Counted from the stretch's first letter, positions 22,731-31,503 are shown. The stretch is 34,920 nucleotides of DNA from Chitinophagaceae bacterium (GCA_023251255.1 JAHEZD010000067.1:1-34920); one strand, 5' to 3'. Notes: generated by a model from the sequence alone, not told the origin. Translations and numbers: made by a program.

Positions 22731-24644
22731 ATGAAAAAACTATGCTTACTGCTTGGTGTTGGCCTTACGAGTCTTGCCAATGCCCAAAATAGAATGACCC
22801 CTGAGAAGCTTTGGCAACTGGGCAGGGTTTCGGGTTTGGGTTTAACAAAGGACAAACAATTTGTACTTTACAGTGTTTCCACACCCAATGTAGATGAAAA
22901 CAAGAGCAGGCGGAAGAGTTACAAGGTGCCCGTGTCTGGGGGAGAAGCGGTGGAAGTAAGCAATGCAGACAGCCTGATGGATAACGAAAAGATATCTACC
23001 GATGGTAAGTACATCATCAGTAGTGATGAGGTACTGGTAAAGAATGTAAAGGGCGCCGATATTTATAAGGACCTGCCCAAGAGCAACGCTTATGTGTTTA
23101 CTTCCTTGAACTATCGGCACTGGGACACATGGGAGGATGGCAAATTTGGTCATGTGTTTATAGCTCCATTTGCTAATGGGAAGGCTGGCGAAGGCAAGGA
23201 CATTATGGCTGGCGAACCTTATGATGCCCCCCAGAAGCCTTTTGGTGGTGATGAGGATTTTGTTTGGAACCCAGATGGCAAGCATGTGGTATATGTGGCC
23301 AAGAAAAGCTTCGGGACAGCCTATGCGGTAAGCACCAACACTGATTTGTACGAGTATGATGTGGAAAAGGGTACCACCAAAAACCTGACCGAAACCAATA
23401 AGGGCTATGATATTAACCCCCAGTACAACAAGCAGGGGCAACTGGCCTGGTTGCAAATGAACCGCGATGGCTATGAGGCAGATAAGCAGGATATTGTTAT
23501 ACAGGTAAGCGGTAATACAGTGGTGAACCTTACCCATATGCGCGATGACATACATGTGGAAAGTTTCAGGTGGAGCGATGATGGCCAGTTCATATTCTTC
23601 ACTGCACCTATTAATGGTACGGTACAATTGTTCAAGGTAAACAATACTGCTGCGCTCATGACAATACCGGTCATTGAACAGGTGACCAAGGGCGATTTTG
23701 ATATAGCAGGAATCGTTGCACAAACAGGCAATACATTGGTGGTTTCAAGAACGGATATGAACCATGCTGCCGAACTGTTTACATTGGACATCAGCAATGG
23801 CAGCATGAAACAATTGACGCATGTGAACGATGCGTTTTACAGCACATTGTCCTTATGCAAAATGGAGAGGCAATTTGTTACTACCACCGACCATAAGAAG
23901 ATGCTGGTATGGGTGATCTACCCGCCTGATTTTGATGCCAGCAAGAAATACCCTACGTTGCTGTACTGCCAAGGTGGGCCACAATCACCATTGACACAGT
24001 TTTACTCCTTCCGCTGGAATTTCCAATTGATGGCCTCCCAAGGTTATATTGTGGTGGCCCCCTGCAGGAGGGGCATGCCCGGTTTCGGCACCAAATGGAA
24101 TGAAGAAGTGAGCAAGGACTGGGGCGGGCAGGTTATCAAGGATTACCTCAGTGCCATTGATGCGGTGAGCAAGGAAGACTATGTTGATAAGGGCCGTAGG
24201 GGCTGCGTTGGTGCCAGCTTTGGCGGCTTCTCCGTATTTGCCTTGGAGGGCCTGCACAATGGGCGTTTCAAGACCTTTATAGCCCATGATGGGGTATTCG
24301 ATTTTAGGAGCATGTACGGTACCACAGACGAGATGTTCTTTGAGAACTGGGAAAAAGGTGGGGCCTATTGGGACAAGAACAATGCCGTGGCACAGCGCTC
24401 TTTCAGTCAAAGCCCCAGCAATATGGTAGATAAATGGAACACGCCCATTTTCATCATCCAAGGTGGTCGGGATTACAGGGTGCCTATAGAACAGGGGCAA
24501 GGTGCCTTCCAAGCTGCACAGTTAAAAGGGATCAAGAGCAAGTTTCTTTACCTGCCGGAAGAAAACCATTGGGTACTGTCTGCACAGAATGCGCTGGTGT
24601 GGCAAAGGGAGTTTTATAAATGGTTGGATGAGACGCTGAAATGA
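22731..24644 (+). CDS. S9 family serine peptidase (dipeptidyl/acyl-peptidase, DPP5-like)
   Basis: The 637-residue enzyme has a signal peptide (MKKLCLLLGVGLTSLANA), an N-terminal beta-propeller of about 360 residues with repeated WxPDGK / WSDDGQ strands, and a C-terminal alpha/beta-hydrolase domain. The catalytic residues are Ser496 (in GASFGGF), Asp581 (in GGRDYRVP) and His613 (in EENHW), giving the order Ser-Asp-His of prolyl oligopeptidases. It probably releases dipeptides or cleaves short peptides in the periplasm; compared with DPP4 it lacks the DW..YYI-type residues, so a DPP5 or acyl-peptide hydrolase type is favoured. Monocistronic, with a terminator behind. Confidence 0.92.
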   Translation: MKKLCLLLGVGLTSLANAQNRMTPEKLWQLGRVSGLGLTKDKQFVLYSVSTPNVDENKSRRKSYKVPVSGGEAVEVSNADSLMDNEKISTDGKYIISSDEVLVKNVKGADIYKDLPKSNAYVFTSLNYRHWDTWEDGKFGHVFIAPFANGKAGEGKDIMAGEPYDAPQKPFGGDEDFVWNPDGKHVVYVAKKSFGTAYAVSTNTDLYEYDVEKGTTKNLTETNKGYDINPQYNKQGQLAWLQMNRDGYEADKQDIVIQVSGNTVVNLTHMRDDIHVESFRWSDDGQFIFFTAPINGTVQLFKVNNTAALMTIPVIEQVTKGDFDIAGIVAQTGNTLVVSRTDMNHAAELFTLDISNGSMKQLTHVNDAFYSTLSLCKMERQFVTTTDHKKMLVWVIYPPDFDASKKYPTLLYCQGGPQSPLTQFYSFRWNFQLMASQGYIVVAPCRRGMPGFGTKWNEEVSKDWGGQVIKDYLSAIDAVSKEDYVDKGRRGCVGASFGGFSVFALEGLHNGRFKTFIAHDGVFDFRSMYGTTDEMFFENWEKGGAYWDKNNAVAQRSFSQSPSNMVDKWNTPIFIIQGGRDYRVPIEQGQGAFQAAQLKGIKSKFLYLPEENHWVLSAQNALVWQREFYKWLDETLK

Positions 24645-24674
24645 TCGTAAACTGAGCCTTTTTATATTTTATCC

Positions 24675-24706
24675 ATAGCCGTTGGTTTAAGCCAACGGCT
24701 ATTTTA
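24675..24706. terminator. Rho-independent terminator between convergent genes
   Basis: ATAGCCGTTGG and CCAACGGCTAT form a perfect 11-bp stem around TTTAAG, followed by TTTTATTT. It ends the peptidase transcript and could serve the convergent minus gene weakly (AAAATAT on the left). Confidence 0.88.
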
Positions 24707-24730
24707 TTTAAGTAATAAGCACAACTGTAT

Positions 24731-25198
24731 TTACTTCGATTTTACTACTGCGTCTTTGGGAATAACAATGAAAACATCATGCTCCCAAACAATCTCCGGT
24801 TTCCAGTTCTTGTTTTCTTCCTTAGGCAGCCATAGTACATATTCAACACCATAAAAAGTTCCATTGGTGTTATTATCAAACTGGCCAACTAAATATACCT
24901 TCAGTTTGTTTTTGATTGCCAACGAGCTTTCATCGTCCTTACTTAGAAATTCAGTTAAACCATCGGGATAAGTATTTGCTGATGCATAGTTAACAATACT
25001 GTCTACTAAACTACTGCTGAATTTCTTAGCCAGTTGGGGTTTGGCCATTTCCCAATAACCTCTTAAAAAAAGTACACCACGGGCATCCCACCTATTAATT
25101 TCAACCTTATCTTTTTTGCTGAACGAAGTGGCCACTGTTTGTGCATTTGCAATCTGCATTCCAAAGCTGACAATTGCAATGGACAGGATCCTTTTCAT
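24731..25198 (-). CDS. Secreted protein of unknown function
   Basis: The 155-residue product has a signal peptide (MKRILSIAIVSFGMQIANAQ). The mature part is mixed alpha/beta, with RWDARGVLFLRGYWEMAKPQ near the start, a possible helical pair around SLVDSIVNYASANTYPDGL, and strands KVYLVGQFDNN and FYGVEYVLWLP; it ends VWEHDVFIVIPKDAVVKSK. No lipobox, metal site or catalytic motif was seen. It has a strong promoter of its own just upstream, so it is transcribed independently of the yggS-like gene. Confidence 0.65.
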   Translation of the reverse strand: MKRILSIAIVSFGMQIANAQTVATSFSKKDKVEINRWDARGVLFLRGYWEMAKPQLAKKFSSSLVDSIVNYASANTYPDGLTEFLSKDDESSLAIKNKLKVYLVGQFDNNTNGTFYGVEYVLWLPKEENKNWKPEIVWEHDVFIVIPKDAVVKSK

Positions 25199-25214
25199 GT
25201 TGGTATGTTTTCAA

Positions 25215-25245
25215 CAAAGCTATTCTTGCCCTAACCTGAAACAAA
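25215..25245 (-). promoter_or_regulatory. Consensus promoter of the 155-residue secreted protein gene
   Basis: On minus, TTTG (25242-25245), 19 bases, TAGCTTTG (25215-25222): perfect match to both Bacteroidota boxes at ideal spacing. The -7 box is 16 bases before the ATG at 25198. Confidence 0.75.
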
Positions 25246-25262
25246 TACCCACCAGCCACTAA

Positions 25263-25910
25263 TTATATCCTCGCTCCAAATAGCAAGCTTCCAATTCTTA
25301 CCATATTGCTGCCTTCTTCAATGGCCATTTTGTAATCGCCGCTCATACCCATGGAGAGTATGCTGAATGCTGAATGCTGAATGCTAAGTGTATCAAAGAT
25401 TGATTTTAACTGCTTGAACTCATTTCTTACTTTTTGCTCATCCTCACTAAACGAGGCCATGCCCATCAGGCCAACTATATGTATGTTCTTTAGCTCATCT
25501 ATTCCTTTTAATTCATTCAGTTCGTTTTCGCTGAAGCCAAACTTGGTTTCTTCCTGTGCAATATGTACCTGCAGCAAGCAATCTATTATGCGATTGTTCT
25601 TTGCTGCTTGCTTGTTGATTTCTTTCAGTAGGTTGAAACTGTCCACACCATGAATGAGGTGGACAAAGGGGGCAATGTACTTGACCTTATTGCTTTGCAG
25701 GTGACCGATAAAATGCCACTGGATATCCTTGGGCAGCCTTGCTTCCTTGTCAACCAGTTCCTGCACATAGTTCTCGCCAAAATCACGCTGACCAAGGTTG
25801 TACATGGCCTGTATATCTTCTACGGGTTTTATTTTACTAACAGCAACAAGTGTTGCCTTGCCTTCCAGTTCTTCTATAATGGACCTGTAGACTGCTATGT
25901 TTATGCTCAT
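25263..25910 (-). CDS. yggS: YggS/PLPBP family pyridoxal phosphate-binding protein
   Basis: This 215-residue protein is the PLP homeostasis protein (YggS/PROSC), a single alanine-racemase-like TIM barrel that binds PLP without known catalysis. The PLP lysine is K26 in LVAVSKIKP; other signatures are FGENYVQEL, WHFIGHLQSNK, GLMGMAS, SMGMSGDYKMAIEEGSNMVR and IGSLLFG (phosphate binding). Near residues 175-185 the sequence SIQHSAFSIL replaces the usual short loop and is encoded by a 7-bp tandem repeat (25360-25387). The gene lies 45 bases after the ABC permease and may be its distal operon member. It is slightly shorter than the E. coli protein at the N-terminus, as usual in this phylum. Confidence 0.93.
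   Translation of the reverse strand: MSINIAVYRSIIEELEGKATLVAVSKIKPVEDIQAMYNLGQRDFGENYVQELVDKEARLPKDIQWHFIGHLQSNKVKYIAPFVHLIHGVDSFNLLKEINKQAAKNNRIIDCLLQVHIAQEETKFGFSENELNELKGIDELKNIHIVGLMGMASFSEDEQKVRNEFKQLKSIFDTLSIQHSAFSILSMGMSGDYKMAIEEGSNMVRIGSLLFGARI
25360..25387. repeat. Heptanucleotide repeat (ATGCTGA x4) inside the yggS gene
   Basis: Four adjacent units ATGCTGA, ATGCTGA, ATGCTGA, ATGCTAA on plus. In the gene (minus) they encode part of SIQHSAFSIL, directly before the conserved SMGMSGDY motif. Seven is not a multiple of three, so gain or loss of one unit would shift the frame before the phosphate-binding site. Confidence 0.9.
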
Positions 25911-25918
25911 GGATTAGG

Positions 25919-25952
25919 AGTGTTTGAATGTTCAATTGTTTGATTGTTGGAA
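25919..25952. repeat. TTGTTTGATTGT simple-sequence patch
   Basis: GTGTTTGAATGTTCAATTGT followed by TTGATTGTTGGAAC lies just upstream of the yggS start. The word TTGTTTGATTGT also occurs at about 22598 (just after the thioesterase stop) and about 12973. Confidence 0.5.
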
Positions 25953-25955
25953 CAC

Positions 25956-27635
25956 TTAAATGGAAATCTGCTTCCATTGTAGATCCTGCAACCTTTTGAT
26001 CAGGAACCAGCACGCAATGCCCAATAAAGGTGCCAATGCCCAAAGAAGCCATGATAGTTTGGTAAAGATGAGCAGGTAATGCAGGCCAACTGTTATAGCC
26101 ACAATCAATAATTGCAGGATAGCCTTCAGGAACTTGCCGCTTTGTTGCTGTGTGTTTGGCTGACGCGAAAAAGGCAAATAATGGTCCGACAAATTAGCGA
26201 AGATGAGGAAGCAGAAAAGATTGTTTGTTAATGCGAACAGGGCATCATCCAGTACCTCTATGCCCCAGATGTAGATGCAGAATGCACCAACAAGGATGAA
26301 CACGGGCATGAAGAACTTGACAAACAAGGATTTTACCATGCCTGAAACAAGTTCACCGGGCTTGCTAATGGGCATGCTGTGGTATACCCATGATGCCAAG
26401 TAGTTTTCGTTGAATGCAACAATCATAATACTGCTGCTCACCGTCATCATGGGCACATAGAAGAACCATAAAAAACTGGCTGACGAGGATAGGCTATGCC
26501 AAACTGTTGCCACATCCTTTCCACTTTTGAAAACAAAAATGAAAATGAATACCAATATATAGGCAAGGCCCGGATAGAACTGCAACTTGAAGCTTTTATC
26601 GCGGCCAGTCATTTTCCAGGTAATCTGGAAGCCGCTTTTCTCCACGGGGGATGAACAAACCATACTGGAAAATAGGCTGGACAAGGGTTTCTTCTGCTGT
26701 TGGACAATGATTTTATTGGTATCCCTTTTTTCGGTATCGCCATTGTTCATGGCGGCCAGTTTCCTGGCAAAGGAGGGGGCCAAATATTTGTTCATGAACC
26801 AGAAGGTAAATATGGGCACAATGAATGCCAAGGCAATCATGCCCAGATGCAGCGCATCAAATTGAAGCTTGGCAATGGCCTCCACTGTGCTTGCCATCCA
26901 AACTGGCGGTAGAAGGTAGGAGTACCATTGCAGTTCAAAGGTCCTTGTCAACTGGCTGAAATTGATCATCCTGGGCAGTACCTGGAAACCCACCGTAAAT
27001 ACAACAGTCATGAAAATCTGGAAGTAGGTAACAATGTCCTTGACCTTGCTTTCGCTGCTGAACCTGATAATGAGCAGGTAAAGCAAATAGGTGATAAAGA
27101 CAGCCATTAGAACAGTCAACAGGACAGTAAAAACCATGACGAACCCTGCTAGGAAGCCGTACCTGAAAAATGCAACAGCTATGGGGAGCACAGCAATGGC
27201 AATGGTAAACTGGAGCAGGTAGATGAGGATATGTACCAGCCTTGCCATGAACAGGGTCTTGCTGCTAATTGGTTTTGGCAGGATAACCTGATTGTCTGCC
27301 GTATCCAGCAGTACAGTGGAAAAGTCGGTAATCAGGGTCATGGACATCATGAACAGTACATAGGTATGCACAATGATCATTCCCAACATGAGGGATGGGA
27401 TGGCCAATAAAAAGGCTGCTACAAAAAGGCCCATCAATGCATAGAAAAACAGTACACTATTTAAGTGGTTGGCATTTTCCTTTTTTTGCTGCCGCTGTTT
27501 CCAGTTCATGTACACACGGCGTTTGTCCATAGTGAGTTTGGTTTCCACAATGGTCATCATCCTTGCATAGTCTATGCCCTGACTGTTGAAGAGCCCTTTG
27601 AAAAGGCCAACGAGCTTGAGTAATATTTTATCCAT
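25956..27635 (-). CDS. Large ABC-2-like exporter permease (DUF5687-type)
   Basis: This 559-residue protein has about eleven or twelve hydrophobic segments: a cluster at about residues 60-240 (e.g. VLFFYALMGLFVAAFLLAIP and AGFVMVFTVLLTVLMAVFIT), a soluble loop of about 60 residues near 290-350 rich in Lys/Asn/Asp, and a second cluster at 355-545. The N-terminus (LVGLFKGLFNSQGIDYARMM, then KRRVYMNWKQRQQKK) is cytoplasmic and basic. The ABC ATPase gene lies 111 bases upstream on the same strand, so together they form an ABC exporter; the substrate is unknown. The DUF5687 label is from memory of Bacteroidota permeases of this size and is not certain. Confidence 0.8.
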   Translation of the reverse strand: MDKILLKLVGLFKGLFNSQGIDYARMMTIVETKLTMDKRRVYMNWKQRQQKKENANHLNSVLFFYALMGLFVAAFLLAIPSLMLGMIIVHTYVLFMMSMTLITDFSTVLLDTADNQVILPKPISSKTLFMARLVHILIYLLQFTIAIAVLPIAVAFFRYGFLAGFVMVFTVLLTVLMAVFITYLLYLLIIRFSSESKVKDIVTYFQIFMTVVFTVGFQVLPRMINFSQLTRTFELQWYSYLLPPVWMASTVEAIAKLQFDALHLGMIALAFIVPIFTFWFMNKYLAPSFARKLAAMNNGDTEKRDTNKIIVQQQKKPLSSLFSSMVCSSPVEKSGFQITWKMTGRDKSFKLQFYPGLAYILVFIFIFVFKSGKDVATVWHSLSSSASFLWFFYVPMMTVSSSIMIVAFNENYLASWVYHSMPISKPGELVSGMVKSLFVKFFMPVFILVGAFCIYIWGIEVLDDALFALTNNLFCFLIFANLSDHYLPFSRQPNTQQQSGKFLKAILQLLIVAITVGLHYLLIFTKLSWLLWALAPLLGIACWFLIKRLQDLQWKQISI

Positions 27636-27746
27636 GGGAGAGAATGTTAGCTTGAATTATTTTAGCAGTTGACTGCCTCTGGGAAACTGGGCAGGCACCC
27701 TTGTCCATGTTTCGAGCGCCTCAACATGACAAAGATGCCCGTGCCA

Positions 27747-28517
27747 TTAATTCTTGAGGATGTCCACAAAGTCATGGGCCGTGCTTTGGTAACCTGAATC
27801 ACCGGTCAGGGCCGTGAAGATATTTTCCAGGGAACCTTTATGTGCTTCTGATTTCAGTGATTCAAAAGTACCGTCGGCAATCACTTCCCCCTTGTTGATG
27901 ATAATGATCCTATCGGAAATCTTTTCCACTACGTCCATGATATGGGAGGAGTAGAAAATGGTCTTGCCAGCATGTTTCAATTGTGCCAGGATTTCCTTAA
28001 CCAAAATGACAGCATTGGCATCCAGGCCACTTAAAGGCTCGTCCAGGAAGATGATTTCAGGATTATGTATCAGACCGGATATCAACAGCACTTTCTGCTT
28101 CATGCCCTTGCTGAAGCCGTTCATACGCATGTCTGCCTTGTCGTCCAGTTCAAAAAGCTTCAGCAGGTCCATGCTCTTCTTGTAGATCAGGGATTCATCC
28201 AATTGGTACAGCTTGCCCACAAAGTTCAGGTATTCTATGGGGGATAGCACTTCGTACAATGCTGCCTGCTCCGGGATATAACCAATGCGTTGCTTGATAT
28301 CTATGGGATTTTTCCTAACGTCCATGCCAAGCACCATTGCTTCACCTTCAAAATCACTGATGATGCCGGTGAGTATTTTGATGGTGGTGCTTTTGCCTGC
28401 ACCATTAGGGCCAATATAACCAATGATTTCACCTGCTGAAAAGTTGAGGTTGATACCTTTCAGTACATAAGTGCCATTGTAGTTTTTCTTAAGTTGGGTG
28501 AGTGCTATAATGCTCAT
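27747..28517 (-). CDS. ABC transporter ATP-binding protein
   Basis: The 256-residue ATPase has Walker A GPNGAGKST at 36-44, a Q-loop (IPEQAALYE, Q84), the signature FSKGMKQK at 135-142 (the SKGMKQ variant typical of DrrA/NatA-like and CcmA-like exporters), Walker B IIFLDEP at 155-161 and the H-loop histidine at 192 (SSHIMDVVE). It powers the permease encoded just downstream. Drug, antibiotic or sodium export is possible but not shown. It is the first gene of a unit with the permease and perhaps yggS. Confidence 0.92.
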   Translation of the reverse strand: MSIIALTQLKKNYNGTYVLKGINLNFSAGEIIGYIGPNGAGKSTTIKILTGIISDFEGEAMVLGMDVRKNPIDIKQRIGYIPEQAALYEVLSPIEYLNFVGKLYQLDESLIYKKSMDLLKLFELDDKADMRMNGFSKGMKQKVLLISGLIHNPEIIFLDEPLSGLDANAVILVKEILAQLKHAGKTIFYSSHIMDVVEKISDRIIIINKGEVIADGTFESLKSEAHKGSLENIFTALTGDSGYQSTAHDFVDILKN

Positions 28518-28627
28518 GTGGACGTTTTATTTATTGGTTGAAAATAGTGCAGAAAGGTTACAGCAATGGTAAAAGATTTAAACAACAAACTAGCCACCAC
28601 AGTTAGTTACCGCTTTGCCAGGCACAC

Positions 28628-28663
28628 AAAAAAGCCCCAAATCATCCATGATAACTTGGGGCT
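28628..28663 (-). terminator. Terminator of the acyl-CoA dehydrogenase gene
   Basis: On minus, AGCCCCAA pairs with TTGGGGCT, with an inner ATCAT/ATGAT stem, followed by TTTTTTG. It lies about 80 bases after the stop, past a CCT-rich simple-sequence patch (28690-28738), and separates this gene from the ABC unit. Confidence 0.85.
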
Positions 28664-28741
28664 GAACGATAATCTATTTTCTTCCTCAAACCCTAAACCC
28701 TACGCCTTAAACCTTCCACCTCATGCCTCATACCTCAACAC

Positions 28742-29896
28742 TTATTTCAAGATGCTCCTTCCTATCACTATCCTTTGCACTTCACTGGTGCCTTCATAGA
28801 TCTGGGTAATTTTTGCATCCCTCATCAAACGCTCCACATGGTATTCCTTTACAAAACCGTAACCGCCATGTACCTGCACCGCTTCCACCGTAACCCACAT
28901 AGCTGTTTCACTGGCAAATACCTTGGCCATGGAAGAACTCAATGTGTAATCTATCCCATTGTCCTTTTCCCATGCAGCTTTTAGGCAAAGCAGGCGTGCT
29001 GCTTCTATACGGGTGGCCATATCTGCCAGTTTGAACTGGATGGCCTGGTGCTGGGCAATTTCCTTACCAAACGCCTTCCTGGTTTTGGAATATTTAAGGG
29101 CCAGTTCATAAGCACCACTGGCTATGCCCAGTGCCTGTGAAGCTATTCCAATACGGCCCCCTGCCAAGGTTTTCATGGCAAAGGTGAAACCGAACCCGTC
29201 CTCACCAACCCTGTTTGCTTTAGGCACTTTCACATCCGTGAACATGATGGTATGTGTATCGCTGCCGCGTATGCCCAATTTGTTTTCCTTGGCTGCTACC
29301 GTAACGCCGGGCCAGTTCTTTTCCACTATGAGGCAGTTGATGCCCCTGCTGCCCTTGCTTGCATCCGTTTGTGCTATGACCAAGTAAACGGAGGCCGATG
29401 AACCATTGGTAATCCAGTTCTTTGTTCCGTTCAGGAGATAATAGTCGCCCATGTCCTCTGCCTTGGTCTGTTGGCTGGTAGCATCACTGCCAGCTTCCGG
29501 TTCACTCAATAGGAATGCACCTATGTACAGTTCCCCATCTTTTTTGCCCTGGGCTATCGGGGTTAAGTATTGTTGTTTCTGTTCCTCTGAACCATAAGAT
29601 TGCAGGCCATAACAAACAAGGCTGTTGTTCACGCTCATGCAAACGCTTACGCTAGCATCTATCTTGCTTATTTCTTCCATTGCCAATACATAACTTACGG
29701 TGTCCATGCCACTGCCGCCATACTCGGGGTTCACCATCATGCCCATGAAGCCAAGGTCTGCCAGTTGCATAATCTGCTCCCTTGGGAAGCGCTGGTGTTC
29801 GTCCCTGTCAATAACGCCGGGCAAACATTCATTCACAGCAAAATCATGTGCTGCTTTCTGGATCATTAAATGTTCTTCGCTCAGTTGGAACTGCAT
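28742..29896 (-). CDS. Acyl-CoA dehydrogenase (short-chain/butyryl type)
   Basis: The 384-residue flavoenzyme oxidises acyl-CoA to enoyl-CoA, passing electrons to ETF. It shows the three-domain family: N-terminal helices (1-120), FAD/acyl motif LLSEPEAGSD at 129-138, the WITNGSSASVY strand, the ETAMWVTVEAVQVHGGYGFV stretch and the signature IYEGTSEVQR at the C-terminus. The catalytic glutamate is E368, the position used in short- and medium-chain enzymes. No signal for isovaleryl- or glutaryl-specific binding was found. It is monocistronic, has its own terminator, and is divergent from a lipoprotein gene across a palindrome that sits next to its -7 box. Confidence 0.93.
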   Translation of the reverse strand: MQFQLSEEHLMIQKAAHDFAVNECLPGVIDRDEHQRFPREQIMQLADLGFMGMMVNPEYGGSGMDTVSYVLAMEEISKIDASVSVCMSVNNSLVCYGLQSYGSEEQKQQYLTPIAQGKKDGELYIGAFLLSEPEAGSDATSQQTKAEDMGDYYLLNGTKNWITNGSSASVYLVIAQTDASKGSRGINCLIVEKNWPGVTVAAKENKLGIRGSDTHTIMFTDVKVPKANRVGEDGFGFTFAMKTLAGGRIGIASQALGIASGAYELALKYSKTRKAFGKEIAQHQAIQFKLADMATRIEAARLLCLKAAWEKDNGIDYTLSSSMAKVFASETAMWVTVEAVQVHGGYGFVKEYHVERLMRDAKITQIYEGTSEVQRIVIGRSILK

Positions 29897-29916
29897 ATCT
29901 AGTGTTTTAAGTGCCG

Positions 29917-29953
29917 CAAAAATAAGGCTAACGTATGTTAGCTTATAGATTTG
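29917..29953. promoter_or_regulatory. Divergent promoter boxes around a perfect 16-bp palindrome
   Basis: On minus, TATTTTTG (29917-29924) is a perfect -7 box for the acyl-CoA dehydrogenase gene, 20 bases before its ATG. On plus, TAGATTTG (29946-29953) is a perfect -7 box facing away. Between them lies GCTAACGTATGTTAGC (29927-29942), a 6-4-6 perfect palindrome, two bases from the first box and three from the second. Neither side has a TTTG at normal spacing. Confidence 0.65.
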
Positions 29954-30098
29954 TGGAGGAAATATTTTGTGGGCAACTAAAGATACAAGACTGGGCCATA
30001 GTTACCACGCATAAACTAAGCATCCAGTGCCAAGGCTCCCTGTAATATTGTGGAATAGCTAACAATGATTTCAGGATATTTGATAGACATAACCCAGC

Positions 30099-30944
30099 AT
30101 GCCCAGCCTTTGCCGATACTTTTTGTTTGTTTCCCTGTGCCTAGTCATGGCCTGTAAAAGGAATGGCACCCATTCTGTAGAAGTCCTACCCGTCACTGTT
30201 GCGGATAGCACCAGTGCGGGTGAGGAGGAAGATGATGTTGACCAGCGGTATGACTACCAGGATTCCGCTTTCCAACTCATGAAGTACTATCCGGTAATCG
30301 GGGACACCCCAACCTTCATCAGGGCATTGAAAGCCAACTGCCATATCTGGACAAGAAAGTCCCGGCAGCCATTTGTAACCATCAACTATTTCAAGAAGAC
30401 GAGCATATTCGGCTCCAGTAAACCTGTTTACGTCATTGAGTACGACTACCACGATGGGCCAACTGCTTCCTTCCCCTACAAGAACCAGTATGTTTTCAAT
30501 GCCACAGGAAAATTGCTTGCCATACTTAGCATGATGCGTATGGACATTGTGCAGCTATTCCCCAACAAGGCTCCCTTTTTGTTTGGCGTTTCCTCTACTG
30601 GGCATGGCAATGGTGGCCACGACATTTATAGGGTTAGAAAAGATACCTTGGAGCAGGTTCTTGATGACTTTATAGGCACTAGGCCCCAAACCTACGACCG
30701 CAATGAAGACGTTGCGGTAAACGAACCCAATGAATTCAGGTACAGGATTGCTGATGTTAACATGGATGGCTACAATGATATTACCTTCTATGGAAACATC
30801 AAGCACATTAGCAATGATTCAAGTATGCCTGAAAAGTTAACCCCCGCCAAATATATTTTCCTGTACCACCAGCACAATGGCCACTTCATTGAGAAGGAAG
30901 ACTACTCAAAAAAATATGAGTATATTTATGGTAACTCTAAATAG
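30099..30944 (+). CDS. Lipoprotein of unknown function
   Basis: The 281-residue product begins with a lipoprotein signal: a hydrophobic stretch and lipobox LVMAC with Cys at residue 19, followed by Lys-Arg. After an acidic linker (SAGEEEDDVDQRYDY) the rest is a mixed beta domain. Near residue 220 the motif DVNMDGYNDITFYG resembles the DxNxDGxxD calcium-binding turns of FG-GAP/VCBS-type proteins. It ends KYEYIYGNSK. No catalytic motif was found. Eight bases separate it from the DUF1801 gene, so they form an operon. It is preceded by a 202-base divergent region. Confidence 0.75.
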   Translation: MPSLCRYFLFVSLCLVMACKRNGTHSVEVLPVTVADSTSAGEEEDDVDQRYDYQDSAFQLMKYYPVIGDTPTFIRALKANCHIWTRKSRQPFVTINYFKKTSIFGSSKPVYVIEYDYHDGPTASFPYKNQYVFNATGKLLAILSMMRMDIVQLFPNKAPFLFGVSSTGHGNGGHDIYRVRKDTLEQVLDDFIGTRPQTYDRNEDVAVNEPNEFRYRIADVNMDGYNDITFYGNIKHISNDSSMPEKLTPAKYIFLYHQHNGHFIEKEDYSKKYEYIYGNSK

Positions 30945-30952
30945 GCCAACCC

Positions 30953-31429
30953 ATGAGCAAGGAACAAACTGCCGACCTGCTGAAATTCCTGCAGCCATTC
31001 CCTGCGGAAGTACGGGAGAATGCTTTATGGCTCAGGGACTTTGTTTGGAACCTGTACCCCAAGACCAATGAACTGATTTATGACAACTACAATGCAGTGG
31101 CTTTTGGTTGGAGCATTACGGAGAAACTGGGCCATACCTTCTGCTCCATTGCTGTGGGGCGCAGCAGCTACAACCTGCACTTTGGTTTTTATTGGGGCTC
31201 CGAAATTGCAGACCCCGATCAACTACTATTGGGCAATGGCAACCAGTACAGGTACCTGTTGGTAAAGGACAAAGCAAGTTTCCCCAAAACTTACATCAAG
31301 CAACTATTGAAGGAGGCCTATGCCAATTCACTGGCCAAGGTAAAGGACCCCAAGCAAATAGTGCAGGGACTTACCATTACAAAATCAGTATCCGATAAGA
31401 AAAGGGCAGTAGCGAAGAAGAGGCAATAA
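30953..31429 (+). CDS. DUF1801 (YdhG-like) domain protein
   Basis: The 158-residue cytoplasmic protein matches DUF1801: FLQPFPAEVRENALWLRDFV at the start, then ELIYDNYNAVAFGWSITEKL and HTFCSIAVGRSSYNLHFGFY strands, GNGNQYRYLLVKDKASFP and a basic tail (KKRAVAKKRQ). The fold of the family is a YdhG-type helix-grip, with no assigned activity. It follows the lipoprotein gene by eight bases, in one transcription unit. The tail suggests possible nucleic acid contact, which is only inference. A long non-coding region with repeats follows. Confidence 0.8.
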   Translation: MSKEQTADLLKFLQPFPAEVRENALWLRDFVWNLYPKTNELIYDNYNAVAFGWSITEKLGHTFCSIAVGRSSYNLHFGFYWGSEIADPDQLLLGNGNQYRYLLVKDKASFPKTYIKQLLKEAYANSLAKVKDPKQIVQGLTITKSVSDKKRAVAKKRQ

Positions 31430-31503
31430 GGGGCCAGGATAGCTTATAAAACTGGCACGGGCGGACGTTCAGGCGGGCTTTAGGTCGGGGTTGTGAAAAG
31501 CGT

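Noticed and set aside
22842-23723. A 293-codon open frame on minus inside the S9 peptidase gene
   Set aside because: It is fully antisense to a gene with complete catalytic triad and signal peptide; its translation is Cys/His/Ile-rich without motifs, as expected for a shadow frame.
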